Notes: generated by a model from the sequence alone, not told the origin. 64,000 bases of DNA from Chlorophyllum brunneum (GCA_963576785.1 OY756143.1:2046001-2110000); one strand, 5' to 3'. Counted from the stretch's first letter, positions 11,991 to 23,780 are shown. Translations and numbers: made by a program.

Positions 11991-13454
11991 CTATGCACCC
12001 AGTTGAGAGTCTCCTTGGACATCAGCAATGTGTATGACACTCTTGCACCAATCTTCAGATTTGTATAAAGAGCTAGTAAGATTTGGCTTACCTGCCATTG
12101 CTTCATTGGAGTAATCCTTATCTTCCAATCCCATTGACACTACATCCTTGTCCTTCTTGATAGTGGTTGGAGCTGGAATGCTCATGACTAGAGTGGCAGC
12201 TGAAGTGGTACTGAACAGTTCATCAACCTCCATAATGGAGGTAGCCATCAGAGGGGAGGCCAGACAGGGGAGAGAAGTGTTTCCTATGTATTTTTTATAG
12301 AGATCCAAGGCTTTTGCCTTGGCAGCCATGTACAGAGACAGGCAGTACCAGGGATCTTGAGTCTTATTCTCAGTAGGATTTGTCATCCACAAGAGAAGGG
12401 AAGGAGGGAGAGGTTTTGAGGACCATACTTCAGTGACAAGGCTATAAGTACTCTTCTTTGGTTCAGTGGTCAACTTGGTAAAGCCAAAGTTAACCAAGTC
12501 CATTGTGTAAGCTGGTTGCCTAGCATCAACCTTATTTACTTGGCCTTTGCCACTATCTTGTGCACCACATTGTCTCTTCTTCTTTTATCCTTCCTTCTGA
12601 GGCTGCTACTGGTGCTGCTGCTACTGCAGAGGTCACTGGTGCTATTGCTACTACAGAGGTCACTGGCACTGCTGCTGAGGGTGTGACTGCTGTCCTTGCT
12701 ACTGTGGTTTCTGTGGGGGTCCATGCTGCTACTGCTACTGCTGCCCCTAATAACATGGGGGCACACCTTGGAGTTTGACACTGGTGAACTTATTGACCAA
12801 CTGGTTTGCTTTGAGTATAGACCAGTGGTTCATTATCACTCCTCAAACCAAAGCAAAGGTGATGGCTAGGATTTGCATGTTTACTGTGAGGAAAGGAGTA
12901 ATTATGTTCTAGGCATTTGGAATACCAGAGAGAAGAGTCATTGCTTTGATGATCTCAGGAATAGCACAATTTCCATTAGCATCAAGCTATTCATAGAGAA
13001 CAGCAAGCTTAGCAATTGGGCAGGAGGGATCCTCATTTGGATGGTGATGAAAGTAAATTGTCTTGACATATTTGGAATAGAGGCTGGAGATGGACTCTAG
13101 GCCATATGCAGTATGAAGGTGCACCCATATGCTGTTAACGTCAGGGAGGTTTCCTTTAATCATCTTGGCAGGGAGTTTACTCTTGATGATTGAGTAAACA
13201 ACCTGGTACATCCAGATGCATACAGCATGTTTGATTACCCCCTGCCCTGTAGGAGGGGGGATGATCACATAGGTAGGGACAAGAGTGTGTATCTGCAACA
13301 GTAGAGTTAGCAGAAACTCATCACTGATTACAGAGGTTCTATTGGCTGAGACCAATGCAAGAGTGTCCTGCATCCAGTCTGCCCACTCATTATAATTGGT
13401 AGTACCAGAGAGAATTGGGATGAAGCTAAGTACTACAGAGATGGAAGAAGACAT
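11991..13454 (-). pseudogene. Copia gag region
   Basis: The 5' part (13454-12987) has the look of a Copia gag of the UBN2 type: an early LSGTTNYNEWADWM segment, then WVHLHTAYG. Downstream, 12781-12536 is a Ser/Asp-rich low-complexity stretch from imperfect trinucleotide repeats where a zinc knuckle would be expected, and 12503-11991 is a further open segment of unknown detail. Frames do not join, so this is a remnant. Confidence 0.65.
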
Positions 13455-13684
13455 TGTAGTCTAAAAATGGACTTAATTAGCAATCAGATTCATGGGCAAT
13501 CAGATCTGTGCTACTACACTGTTCAAGCTATGAACCCATATGAGGAAGCCTTCAATAGAGCATGAAACAATTGAGTCATGTTAGAGGGATGGACTAGAAA
13601 GACCATGCTCTACAGGACTGGTCAGATCAGCCTATCTACAACCCACTTGTAGCCAGTCATGGTGCATGGGGAGCAGGCGATCCG

Positions 13685-13696
13685 GGGCCCATAACC
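13685..13696 (-). other. primer-binding site, initiator tRNA-Met anticodon loop type
   Basis: Directly after the 5' LTR, reading the minus strand, is GGTTATGGGCCC. This is the complement of GGGCCCATAACC, the anticodon stem-loop of eukaryotic initiator tRNA-Met (CAU anticodon). Drosophila copia and some related elements are known to prime from such an internally cut 5' half-tRNA. Confidence 0.7.
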
Positions 13697-14140
13697 TATT
13701 GAACAGTACAGTAACATGCAGTGGCAGACAGATAATCTGACTTACTGATAGTGTAGGTTAGTAGACAGTAATAGTTACTAGTGGAGTTGCTGAGAGTTGA
13801 GTAGAGCAAGATAGAGAATTGAGTAGATTGTCTTGTAAAACATAAGGGAATACATGCTGCTTTATATACTAAATGTCTAGGTAGCAAACCCTAAGACCTA
13901 TGAGTAATAACTATGCATAATGAGTCAGTAATGACTACAGAGTCCCTTGAAACACTGCGATATCATCAGTGGTGTCCAGTAGCATAATTGGAGCAACAGG
14001 GATCAGTCAGCTCATGAAATACATGAGTAAAAGGTGCATAATGTGAGTCAGAGGGTGCAGCCTCAATGACAAATATTAGACGAATAATACTGAAGAGCTA
14101 GTCATATGGAATGCAGCTATAGTAAGTGCAAATAACAACA
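13697..14140 (-). repeat. 5' LTR of the Copia element
   Basis: Aligns with 7687-8131. One terminal dinucleotide is changed (TA in place of TG on the plus strand at 13697), another sign of age. Confidence 0.88.
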
Positions 14141-14385
14141 TGGAGTAGATGAGATGCATGCTGGTAAGACTCAGAGATGATAGAATGGGCAGATAAGACA
14201 TTAGTTGACCAGGAGGATTGGCCTTGGAGTTGTGGAAGGTTGGGAAATGATACTGCAGACATGATCCCGATAAAAGTGGCTGTTCGCTATATTTTGTTTG
14301 TTCTGAGCATTCTCTTACACTATACTTGTTTGTTGACTTGGCATTCTATTGGCCCCTGAACACCGTTGGACATTGACCTACCTGC

Positions 14386-15404
14386 ATGGCACAAAGACAT
14401 CCCCTTTATTACTTTGATGGTGGCCATTATGTTTTCCAGGTAAATTATACCCCCAAGTTACTGCACAGTTTACTAATTAGTCTAATAGGTGGATAATACC
14501 CTTTACAAACTCCATGCCGACCTTCTCAAGCTTCACTGTGGATATTTTCAGAATATGTTTTATGACTGTCAAGCTGCTACCAATGAACATGGAAAAGAGG
14601 GAATGAGCGACCAGAACCTGATTGTTCTAGCCCAATCAGCAAGTACTGGACCTTTTTCTTCGGGTGACTCCAATCATTTTCTGGCATGGTTGTATCCCAC
14701 ACTGTGAGCCGTGCTTCTACTTTATCTCATGCCATATATTCATCTAGTCTAGGTCACAGGACACTCCAGTGATCACGGACGTCAATTACTGGATTAGTGT
14801 TATGCATGTTGCAGATTTTCTCGACTGTCCAGCTGCCAAAGTCAGGGCAAAGGACCGACTTGTATTCCGTCTCAGCTACTCAAGCGATTAACCCCTACCC
14901 GCTCTCGAATTTGGACTTCGACACAAGATCCAGCCCTGGTTTGAGGCCGGCTTTTGTACATTGGTCCAGCAACCTTTTAACTCGCTCACTGCTGAGGACA
15001 GTGAAAGGATCGGTTGGCGGCTTACTGCTGCAGTACACAAGACTCAATTGGCTATTCAACAATATCGTTGCCAAGTTGCCTTCATTCCACCCCGGATCAT
15101 CCACCACACGCAGCTCTGCACCTGGTCTCAGCAGGATGGATGTGAGAAGATGTTCGAGAAGGCGTGGTGGCATGAAGTCGGACATCTTGTCCTTGATCCG
15201 CAATTCTCTTGTTCCTGTGGTGATTTGAAGGAGTGGATCTCTACACTCAAGTTTCCAGGTGCCACGTCAGGGTGTTGGGAGAGGACTTTGGAACAACGGG
15301 AGGTCTGGGATCACATCTTTGACCGGGAGGAAATGATCATTACTGAGTGTACGCAGAAGTTGCTACAGCAGTTTGGTCCGTGGTATGCGATTGAATTGGA
15401 CTAA
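14386..15404 (+). pseudogene. BTB/POZ domain protein with one in-frame stop
   Basis: Exons are 14386-14439, 14489-14703 and 14752-15404, with introns of 49 and 48 nt. Exon 2 carries the BTB fold (VDNTLYKLHADLLKLHCGYF, then FLAWLYPT). Exon 3 continues with the helical C-terminal part seen in many Agaricomycete BTB proteins (KVRAKDRLVF, then LEFGLRHKIQPWFEAGF). A TAA at 14889-14891 interrupts exon 3, but the same frame stays open on both sides for the whole protein (about 306 codons). No intron I can place removes it. It is therefore a recent pseudogene, a sequencing error, or a gene with an unusual splice. BTB proteins of this type are of unknown function, usually protein-interaction adaptors. 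Confidence 0.65.
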
Positions 15405-16123
15405 ATGACCACAAATCCCTTGGTCCATCCGGTTAATTTCTCGCAAGCTGAACATTCCTTGTGCGACAATTGCTTCTTCATTAGCTATATACACTGTTAC
15501 CAATTCCTTGAAAGCTTTCAATGCTTTGGACTTCCACTATTTTAGCCATGAACTTGCCGTCGTTGTTGACCCACACTCGTTTCATTCCTCTATTATGCTA
15601 GAACAATTTAATGGTCTTTTTCACATAAGTTCATTGTCCGTGACGCGAGACGCGACGTGAAACGTGATGCGAGGCGTGGTAATTTTTATACAGAAAACAC
15701 GCCATAATTCTCCGTCACTTTGCCTCATGGGTATACCATGCACACGCATATCATTTCTTCATGGTCATGGATTACTGGCACCAAATGTTCGTTGTTCCGA
15801 CTGCTACAGCTCTGGAAAGCATGCCAATCACAACGAGAAACTAACAACCACCCACTTCAGTCATGCTCGCTACTTCGTGTAGTATGTGCTTGGATCCGTC
15901 GCTAACTCGAATCTTTCCTGATTTGGGAGAAACCAGGGGTGCTTGTCAGCCTCTGGCCAACTTTGACCTCGCCTGGTACCTACTGGGGTGGCGTTCCAGG
16001 CTATTTCGAATTTTATAAATGTTCTTTCTGAACCCAGTGGAGGTTTCCCTCCAGTCTATCTGGTCGTTCACACAACGGACTATCTCGCGTCTAGTAACGA
16101 AACCAGCAGACATACACGGTAAA
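15405..16123 (+). other. intergenic region, BTB gene to kinase gene
   Basis: No gene was recognised. A short CG-rich patch near 15640-15680 repeats the words GACGCGA and ACGTGA imperfectly. An in-frame upstream ATG at 16019 could extend the kinase gene by 35 codons. Confidence 0.4.
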
Positions 16124-19100
16124 ATGTACTCCGTTTTTCACTCTGGAGTTGATTCTGCCAAGATATCCTTTCCTTTGATGTCACTCAACGTCCAACTATC
16201 GGCTAAGGATCTAGGGGAAATTGAAAACGCCATCACCCAGATGGTACGTTCCTCTCAATACCTATAAATTATTGTTCTAGCTAAATATCCTCGTAGGAGC
16301 TTTGGAATGCTGTCAGCTCCATCCCTACACCCCCAAAAGTCTTAGCCCCCGTCAAGGCAGACGCCCTGGTCGAGATCGGGAAAGGTTGCTCTTCAGCTTT
16401 GGTTAATGCAGACGGCCAGGGGACCAAAGTAGAGGTTCCCGTCGTCGCTGCGGATGGTGATAATCAAGACGTGCACAAGGTCAGCCGCGTCTTACTCTCC
16501 GCGTTCGATGTGAACAAGTTTTTGTCAACGCAGGGTATGGTCGAAGCTCATGTCTATGAGCCCCCACTTGTTGGCCCGGAGGTTGCCAGGAGGTCCCAAG
16601 TAGTTTCCAAAATGGTCAGAGACGAGGTCAGCACCATGGCCTTGGCAAGGGCTTGGCGCTCATTTTGTTCTAGAACTCTTGCTTTGATCGTGTTCTCTTG
16701 GGTATGGACCCATGTAGCGACCTTCACAGGTCCTCCTTCCACCCCGATCCTCCCGTCCAGCCCAAGAAAGTTAATTCTGCTTCGAAGTCCACCGTTCAGC
16801 CACTTCAGCCTATCAAGAGCGGAGAGCAGGTTCCCGAACTCACGGATGGCATCATTCCGGACCGACCAAGCGTCCACCAACCTCGCTATAGGGTCCGCCG
16901 TAAGCCTGTCCCGCGGTTTTCTGATCTCCCTTCTTCCCCTACTCCCGCACCGAGGGAGCTCAAAGATGTGTCCAAGAATGGTATCATCGATAGCTTTCCG
17001 GCTTTGGATAGCGGCAGCTTCAGTCAGCACTACAGGATCGACCCTGAAGAGCTAGAAGTACCGCTGGAGATGCGTATCCACAATCTCACCGTTAAGAAGC
17101 TGCTCGGTGTTGGAGGACAAGGGAGAGTTTACCTTGCACAGGGTCCGACTATGAGGCTAGAGGAGGCAGGGGAAGAGGGGAAGCAAATGGTGTTTGCTGT
17201 TAAGGTCATGATCAAAAATCGCCACGTCCAGCATGACGATATCTTGCAGGAGCAGAGATTATTAAGGCGTCTCCGGGGGAATATGTCCTTATTACAACTC
17301 GAAGGAAGTTTCCACGACAAGAAGAATTTTTACCTGATCACGGTATGCCTTCCGTTGTCATTAATCTGATCGGTCTACTGACCCGAACACAGGAATATCA
17401 CTCAGGCGGGGACTTAGAGGGCTTGCTCAGAGGTCATGGTTGCTTCGCGCCCCCGGCCGCCCGTATTTACACTGCTGAGCTCGTAGGGTTCTTTTCTTTC
17501 CGCATAATTTGATGCTAATATTGTAGCTAGTGCGCTGCCGTTGCTTTTCTTCATGAGAAGTTCATTCTACACCGCGACATTAAGCCGAGCAATGTCCTCC
17601 TCAAGGCAGATGGTCATATCTGTTTAAGCGACTTCGGCCTCGCTGTTGACTTCCTAGATCATACCATTTACGACGATGAAGATAGCTTTATGGCTGACGC
17701 TGAGCCTGTTATCCGGGGCTGTGCAGGAACTACCACGTATATGGCACCTGAAGTCCTCAATGGCGAATATTACGGCTTCAAGGCCGACTGGTGGTCTGTC
17801 GGTGCTACGTGCTTCAACCTTTTCGAAGGCTCAGTAAGTGTGGTCCTGTTGGCATCAATTGAGTTACTGCTGACGAAAAGCAGCATCCGTGGCCTTGCCT
17901 GGAGGTTGGATGGCTGGCTGAGTGTGCCGGAGTTGAGCCCGTTCGATTCAGAGTGACCAGCGATGACCATGTCAGGTCATTGATTCACTCGGTAAGACCT
18001 GGTGTAATTCTAATTTGCCTTCTGATACGATCATATCTTCAGCTCCTTCGAAGAGACCAGGATCAACGTATCGGTGACAGGGACCTTTCCAGCCACTCGT
18101 TTTTCAATGGCCTGTAAGTGCCGGCGTCCATGCACTCTGAACGAGGTTGTAACTTTGTATTCTCACCAGGATCCAGGATGTCTATGAAGGCCGGCTAGTC
18201 CGTGAGTATTTTCTATCTGTCCCTTTCGTTGTGTGTTGATATCTCTTGAGCCCCTCATATTCCCAAGCCATTCAACACCCAGCACATCCTAAATACTCTT
18301 GTGAAAAACGACCTAACCGAGATCGGTGGCAACTACCCGAAGGGCGCTACTCCAATGGCCAATTACATCTTCTACGGACCCAATTTACCGGAATACGAGC
18401 CCTCCCCCGATGAGATCGACCATACATACCGCGAAGAGAAGTTCCACCCCCCTTTCAACTGCAGTCCATCTTTGTACGAGCTCCTGCAGATGTCGTTTTC
18501 CCAAATTGGGAGCGTCACGCTGAATAATGCGTCTGGGAACATGTTTGCCCCTCCTGACCAACTTGATACGGTTTCGGGGTCTACCATTGTCGAAGAATAT
18601 CGGCTTGAAGTGGAAGCTCGTCCAGAAGTGATGGTCATTAGAAAGGACCCGAAGTTCCGGTGGAGTATACTGAGTGCTGAGGAGGGCCAGTTTCAAAATG
18701 CCACTGGTCCTCTCACTAATGAGACTTCTGTCTCTATCAAGGCGGGGGGTAGTGCTGACAGGCCCGGTCAACTTCAGGAGGGTTCTATGTCACCATCCGG
18801 CTCGAGGTCCAGATTAGAGCTAGCTTCTAGCTCGGAGGCAATTGTCCAACTACCTCGCGCCGGTCAATCTGAACCCGGCCTCGAACCTGAACTTGAATTT
18901 GAGCATGAATCTGAAATTACTGCTCCTGTCATACCCTCGACTCCAGGACTCACCTCTCCACGTCAAAAGGCCATCTACCGGAACGCCAAGCTTACCATAA
19001 CCAACTCTGAAGGCTCCACTAAATTCAATGCTAATCCTGATGCCAATACATCGATGTTGTCGCCCACCAACACCAAGAACAAAGGCAATTTTACCCTGGA

Positions 19101-19683
19101 AACGGTCGCTCTCTCCTTGCTTGGGTTTGTATTATGTGTCGGGTGCGAAAGCAATATGACTGGTCTTACGACGCTCGATCTTTCGGTTTCGGAATCACCC
19201 GCCACCAGCCCTTGTGAATTCTCGCATAAGCATTCTGCTATCGATTTTGGTTCTTGCGGGATTGCCACTGGACAGGTTTTTGTTTCAGGGGGCGTTTCTG
19301 AGTTCGGTTCTCGTGCTGGACCCGCCGACTGCTCCATTCTGGGAAACTTGAATGTTAACAAGCCGCTCCCTCCGCTCCCCGCTGGGTCCAACCGCGGCTG
19401 CGACGGGTCTGGGGATGATACTAGTGAAAACTGGCTTGCTAAGGTTGGCGTCGATGCCGAAGGCAAGGACTACACCACTGGTAATACCAAAGGGGCTACT
19501 CTACCCTTGGAGTCCACAAATGACGACCGGCGCACGCGGCAACAACACCTTCAAGGCTTCCATGAACACGTCATGGATGGGATCGGTACATTTCTCAGGA
19601 CAATTACTCGGGTGACTTCCGAATGGATCAAGCACTTATGGGCTACAACTTCCAGCCGCAAGGTTCTGAATCTGAAGGGTTGA
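16124..19683 (+). CDS. serine/threonine protein kinase, AGC-like, with long C-terminal tail
   Basis: Nine exons: 16124-16243, 16297-16626, 16674-17342, 17393-17482, 17531-17833, 17884-17991, 18043-18113, 18170-18201, 18251-19683. They give 1051 aa with every junction in frame. The kinase domain starts near residue 285: Gly loop GVGGQG (295-300), Lys327 in FAVKV, catalytic HRDIKPSN with Asp419, DFG with Asp437, then AGTTTYMAPE and the DWWSVG segment typical of AGC-type kinases. The N-terminal 280 residues are basic and Pro-rich. After the kinase comes a C-terminal extension of about 450 residues, Ser/Thr/Glu-rich and without a recognised domain. The last acceptor was placed at 18250 because the nearer AG at 18267 breaks the frame. 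The start could be 16019 instead. Substrate unknown. Confidence 0.85.
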
Positions 19684-20509
19684 AACTTTTTACGTCCATC
19701 CTTGAGCGTCGTCTCGTCATCTCTTCTCATCTTTCGTTTGCATTTGGGCTCGTTGTTTACGATTTATTCAGTCCCGTATTTTTTTGTGGCATCCTTCAAC
19801 ATTCGGACTATCGATCCCTATTAACGTTCAAATGCCATGATTCGACATCAACATCAGCTGTTACGACCAAACACACAGCTCCCTCGCTTATTTGTGGTCC
19901 CGACTCAGACGCTCGGCCAATTGTTAACTGATCGGAAATCATGATCTACCACCTGGCGAGTCGACAGTTGATGAGCATCGTCCTTCGAGGGCCGCCCATA
20001 AACCGCCGCAATTTGTGACATCGACGTTACCGCACCACACAACCACGCGGGCGACCCCGACCACTCTTTCGCCTCTCGTCGCATGTCTCGGTCTAGCGCG
20101 ATTCCTTCTGCTTTCCATACGGGAGGAAGAATCCACCGTCTGGACCTTTGCCACCCCCTGGTCTCAACCGTCATTCCTATACCAATGGTTCTATTTATTC
20201 TCTACTGGCAGCCTATCTTCTCATTTCGTATAGCTTCCATAATAAATCATCATCGTATTTCCACCGCGGGGTCAGAACGCCACAGCAACATAAAAGGAAT
20301 CAGATAGGGAAGTGAACATCATACGAGCAGCAGTAACAATGCACATCAGCCCCTTCAACCTCTACCTCTACCTCTCGACCCGTTTGGGCTGGGAAGCACG
20401 CCCATATAAGGACTATAAGTGCTGAGTCTATGGACTTGGGAGTGTCCCTGGTACCACCTGCCTTGCCCGAAAGTTTATATACTGTTCCGATCAGCTTCCA
20501 TCAAGGGAA
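19684..20509 (+). other. intergenic region after the kinase gene
   Basis: I see no gene, repeat or RNA structure that I can support. Short ORFs on both strands have no coding character. Confidence 0.4.
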
Positions 20510-21077
20510 ATGGCAGAGTTGAAACGCACTCTGGATAACAATACCTGGGACGAACTGGTACGACCTTTCGTGATGTGCAAATATCCCGCGTCCCATGGAT
20601 AGTACGGCTCTAAGGACTGGGGATGTGTTGTTTCGGCGCCTGCCCTAAGACTCGCCTTGGCCCTACAGAGATTTAAAGGAACAGGTACATACCTTTTATG
20701 AAGCATATTTTTTGTTGTGACACCGCCCCCGTCCAAGCGTGTCGGTGACTCTGCATGCGGTGTATCTTACCGGGGCTCAACCTCGCATAACCACGTCTAC
20801 AAAAGTACTATGGAACCTCCCGGTGTCTGGGAAAACATCAACTTGAAAGAGGCGCTAATTTGCAGTCTTCAAGGAACTGAAAACGAGCTTTCATCAATGT
20901 GAGGACCTTTCTGAGCAGGCGAACCGAATCGTTGCAGCTATCCCAAGCCTGAATGCGAGGTTCCGATCAGTTTCGTCAGAAATCAGTACTCAAGAACCCT
21001 TTTGCAACTCCCCGAATCACAGAAGGAGGAAAAAGGAAGAGTGGAACAAGCAAAGTGACCACAAGCTCCATTTTTGA
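20510..21077 (+). CDS. small hypothetical protein (113 aa)
   Basis: A model with exons 20510-20557, 20603-20684 and 20866-21077 stays in frame for 113 aa. It starts MAELKRTLDNNTWDEL, has a middle KDWGCVVSAPALRLALALQR and a basic C-terminus (RRRKKEEW). The first intron is 45 nt with good GT-AG sites; the second would be 181 nt, long for this window. No family is recognised and there is no homology evidence, so it could also be a decayed gene. Confidence 0.3.
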
Positions 21078-21809
21078 AGGTGATGACAGGTCGAATTGAG
21101 GGTGACCTCATCAGGCGCCTAAAATATGATATGGCTTAGCTTTATCAAGGAACGGCGTCCCACAAGACCAGAGAACGACTTACTCGCGACGCTATGAAAA
21201 TGGGTTCTGGGTGGTGAATCTCAGATTGTTACGGGGTAACCCATCAAGTCCTTGATTCCCTCGGAATAAATTAGCAGAGGGGAGGGCCAGTTTGCGATCT
21301 TGGGAGCCAATCTCATGGGAAGTTACACTGGCACGTGTTGCAATTTTCGGCTGGCGCTTCACTGGACAGTATCAAGTTCTGCACATAACTTCATTCTGTC
21401 ATAGGCACAATTCCGAGGAATCGATCAGAGAGAGCAGATTGAGTATGGGTTGTGCAGTGTTCACATTGGTTCGGTGACTTCTTGGTTCGACGCGGGACGC
21501 TGGATTTTAGCACTACAAGAATCTTCCCACATCAACATCAAGCTGAAAGGTTCGGGGTTTAGATTCTTTGCAGTAGGACCAGATTGATCACAGTACTGGT
21601 CCAACAACCCAGCTCACATAGGCTCGGATTCGTATTTGTTCTATATTTGACAATATATAGTGGTAACTACGTGGAGGCTCACGGCGAGGGTATTAAACTG
21701 TCCCGGGTTGTACATAGTATATAATGCATCAATAAAAACACTGCCGGCAGTGAGATGGTCGTGAGGGTCATAACGCTGAAAGTACAAAAGCAAAGCAAGA
21801 TGTGTTCGT
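21078..21809 (+). other. intergenic region upstream of the GH5 stop codon
   Basis: No supportable gene. It holds the 3' flank of the minus-strand GH5 gene. Confidence 0.4.
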
Positions 21810-23482
21810 TCATCCGCATATATGAGGGTACTTGCGATCCGTAGGGTCCTGGGGAATCCATCCTCCCTCGAGGCCCTTAAGGTAACTCCACTCGTCCGCG
21901 ATCTCCGTCTTAACAACCAATATCAGTCAGAGGTGGATGGGGATAGGTGTGTTGACAGCGTACCTTCCATGTCCAGTACACCCAGCCCTGAACAGCCTCG
22001 CCAGCCTCGACTTGCACTTCCCAATATTGTCTCAACATGTCCTTGTATTGGTCTGAAAATCCCTTTCCCCCGTCGCTTCCGTTCCAGCTCCCAGTCCAAC
22101 CGTCACAACTGCCGTGGAAGTAAGGGGTAAGATCGGATAACCATGTTCTATCCCACCTGGCGCCTTCACCGCGACCGTTAAGCCACTGGGCGCAATCGGT
22201 CAGAGCCGCAGACCATTCGCCTATGACTGTCCAAATATTGGAAGAGGCAAAGGAGACGATAGAGGGAATGGTGGAACATGCGAAGGAAATATGATCGGTG
22301 AATGTACGGTTTAGCTCGAGGTCACTGAAGATTTGGTAAAAGTGAAGGTCGATGAGAACGTCGTGTCCTCGAGGCGAAGTGAGGAAATTTGTCCAAGGTT
22401 GGAGACCCTGGAATCCATCGCCGATCATGATAGCTAGCGTCCTGTTGTCCAAGTCAGAGTCGGGCTCGGCGGCTCGAACGGTGTCATAACCGTCGAGCCA
22501 GTATTGACGGATGGTGTTTACCCAATCTGGACCACGGAAACCGGCGGCTTCATTCAAGAGTTCGATGACATCGACCATACCACCGATGTTCTGCGTGAGC
22601 CAGCGAATGGTGTCGACCGTACGCGTGACGTTGGCTGGGTTGAGCGCCCAGACAGGATTCAGGGTGCGCTGACCAGAATTGTCGTATCCGTTTTGAGAGC
22701 CGGGTGCACCATGGATGTCGAGGATGACATGGATGGAGTATTTCCTGGCCCAGTTAAGTGCACGGAGAAGGTATGGCCAGGCGCCAGAGACATAAGGGGA
22801 GGTATCTGTGGACGTGTTGGTTGCGGAGGACGGGAGGGGGATTGACCAATAACCGACGGGTATTCTGGGAAGGCCAATGAGATATGTGGCATTTGACGCG
22901 GAACACAGTACACAGACCGGACGTGATTGAGGCCTGCAGCCCTGATTGCGACAAAATCATCTTCAGTGATCCACTGCACATGTCAGCTATTAATATAATG
23001 TTGAGAAAACGAAACGCACGGATTCCCAATGAGATCGCAATAGTTTTTGTGCATCATCTGGGTCCATGAATTGTCCGAGTGTGAATTCATCGACGATGTT
23101 GACATTGCCCGTCGCCTCGAATATGCTGGGGGTGATCCATGGCTACGGCAGGAGTGTGGGTTAGTCGAGGCAGAGGGTGGAATTTTTCTACATACTTCGA
23201 GTACGAACCATCCTCCTCTTCGCGGGCGTCAGAGCAGGGTGCGTCAATCAAGCCAGGGCAGACGTACAAATTGACCCCACGGACTTTGGTCCTGGCGTAA
23301 TCAAAAGCTGTGGGAGACGGCAGATTTGCATGGGCGGTTGAAGTGCCAGAGGGTGCTGGGGGGAGAGAGGTGGCGAGTGGTACCTGGGCATGTTCTGGAT
23401 TGCCGTTGAGCTTGAGGGAACACTTTGTCGCTGTGGAGAGGGGGGGGAGGGCGAGGAGGGCGATGAGGGCGAGGACGAACAT
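21810..23482 (-). CDS. secreted glucan 1,3-beta-glucosidase, GH5 family (EXG1-like)
   Basis: Six exons on the minus strand: 23482-23268, 23217-23196, 23142-23020, 22973-22918, 22864-21964, 21908-21810. They give 471 aa. A signal peptide (MFVLALIALLALPPLSTA) shows secretion. GH5_9 motifs follow: RGVNLGGWFVLEPWITPS, HVRIPVGYW, the acid/base Glu244 in LLNEAAG, and the nucleophile Glu355 in VIGEWSAAL; the C-terminal WTWKTEIADEW also fits. The enzyme releases glucose from beta-1,3-glucan in the wall or medium. Exon 2 is only 22 nt and encodes the GGWFVLE core. The usual LNEP is LNEA here, a mild change. Its start lies 56 bp from the start of a divergent broken gene. Confidence 0.93.
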
Positions 23483-23538
23483 GAGCGTGACCTGGGCTGG
23501 GGGCGGGGTGTGATAAATATATCACCACCATCGTGGCT
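23483..23538. promoter_or_regulatory. compact bidirectional promoter, copy A
   Basis: Only 56 bp separate the GH5 ATG (23482, minus) from the start codon of the divergent broken gene (23539, plus). An AT-rich TATA-like core lies at 23512-23523. The homologous segment in copy B also has a TATA word. Confidence 0.5.
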
Positions 23539-23780
23539 ATGGACCCTCCTTGCCCACAACCACGACCCAAAGCTGATCTTCCAAGCTTAATTTACCCGAT
23601 CCTCGACTCCCAGAATGCCCAGCCAGTCATATCTCCTGCGACCGTCTTTGACCACGTTTCCACCGCCTCTCTCGTTCTTACAACCTTACTGCGGGCGTTC
23701 CCAGGCTCACCGCGCTTTCCAGGAAGAGTACAGCACCGTCCGTGATAGATATTGATGTCTCACCAAAGCAGGCGTTCTGT
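23539..23780 (+). pseudogene. truncated copy of the coiled-coil gene at 25590
   Basis: The sequence aligns with 25590-25830: both start ATGGACCCTCC, share the CACAACCACGACCCAAAG block, CCAGTCATATCTCCT-like block and the GGAAGAGTACA block near the end. Here indels break the reading frame and the similarity stops at about 23755-23780, so the coiled coil is not made. Confidence 0.75.

Larger units (their letters stand above)
7687..14140 (-). mobile_element. degenerate Ty1/Copia LTR retrotransposon
   Basis: Two related LTRs of 444-445 bp flank a 5.6-kb interior on the minus strand. The interior order is gag, aspartic protease, GAG-pre-integrase zinc finger, integrase, reverse transcriptase, RNase H, which is the Ty1/Copia order. 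Adjacent to the 5' LTR is a primer-binding site and adjacent to the 3' LTR is a purine tract. LTR copies differ by many substitutions and short indels, and the pol frame is broken repeatedly, so this is an old dead copy. The 5-bp flanks (ATCTT and TGGAG) do not match, so no target duplication remains. Confidence 0.9.

Noticed and set aside
12536..12781. Ser-rich and Ala/Thr-rich ORFs on both strands
   Set aside because: They come from imperfect trinucleotide repeats in the Copia gag region, not from separate genes.
17996..18270. Apparent frameshift in the kinase gene before the last exon
   Set aside because: Using the acceptor at 18250 instead of 18267 keeps the frame and gives a sensible sequence (GRLVPPHIPKPFNTQ), so no lesion is needed.
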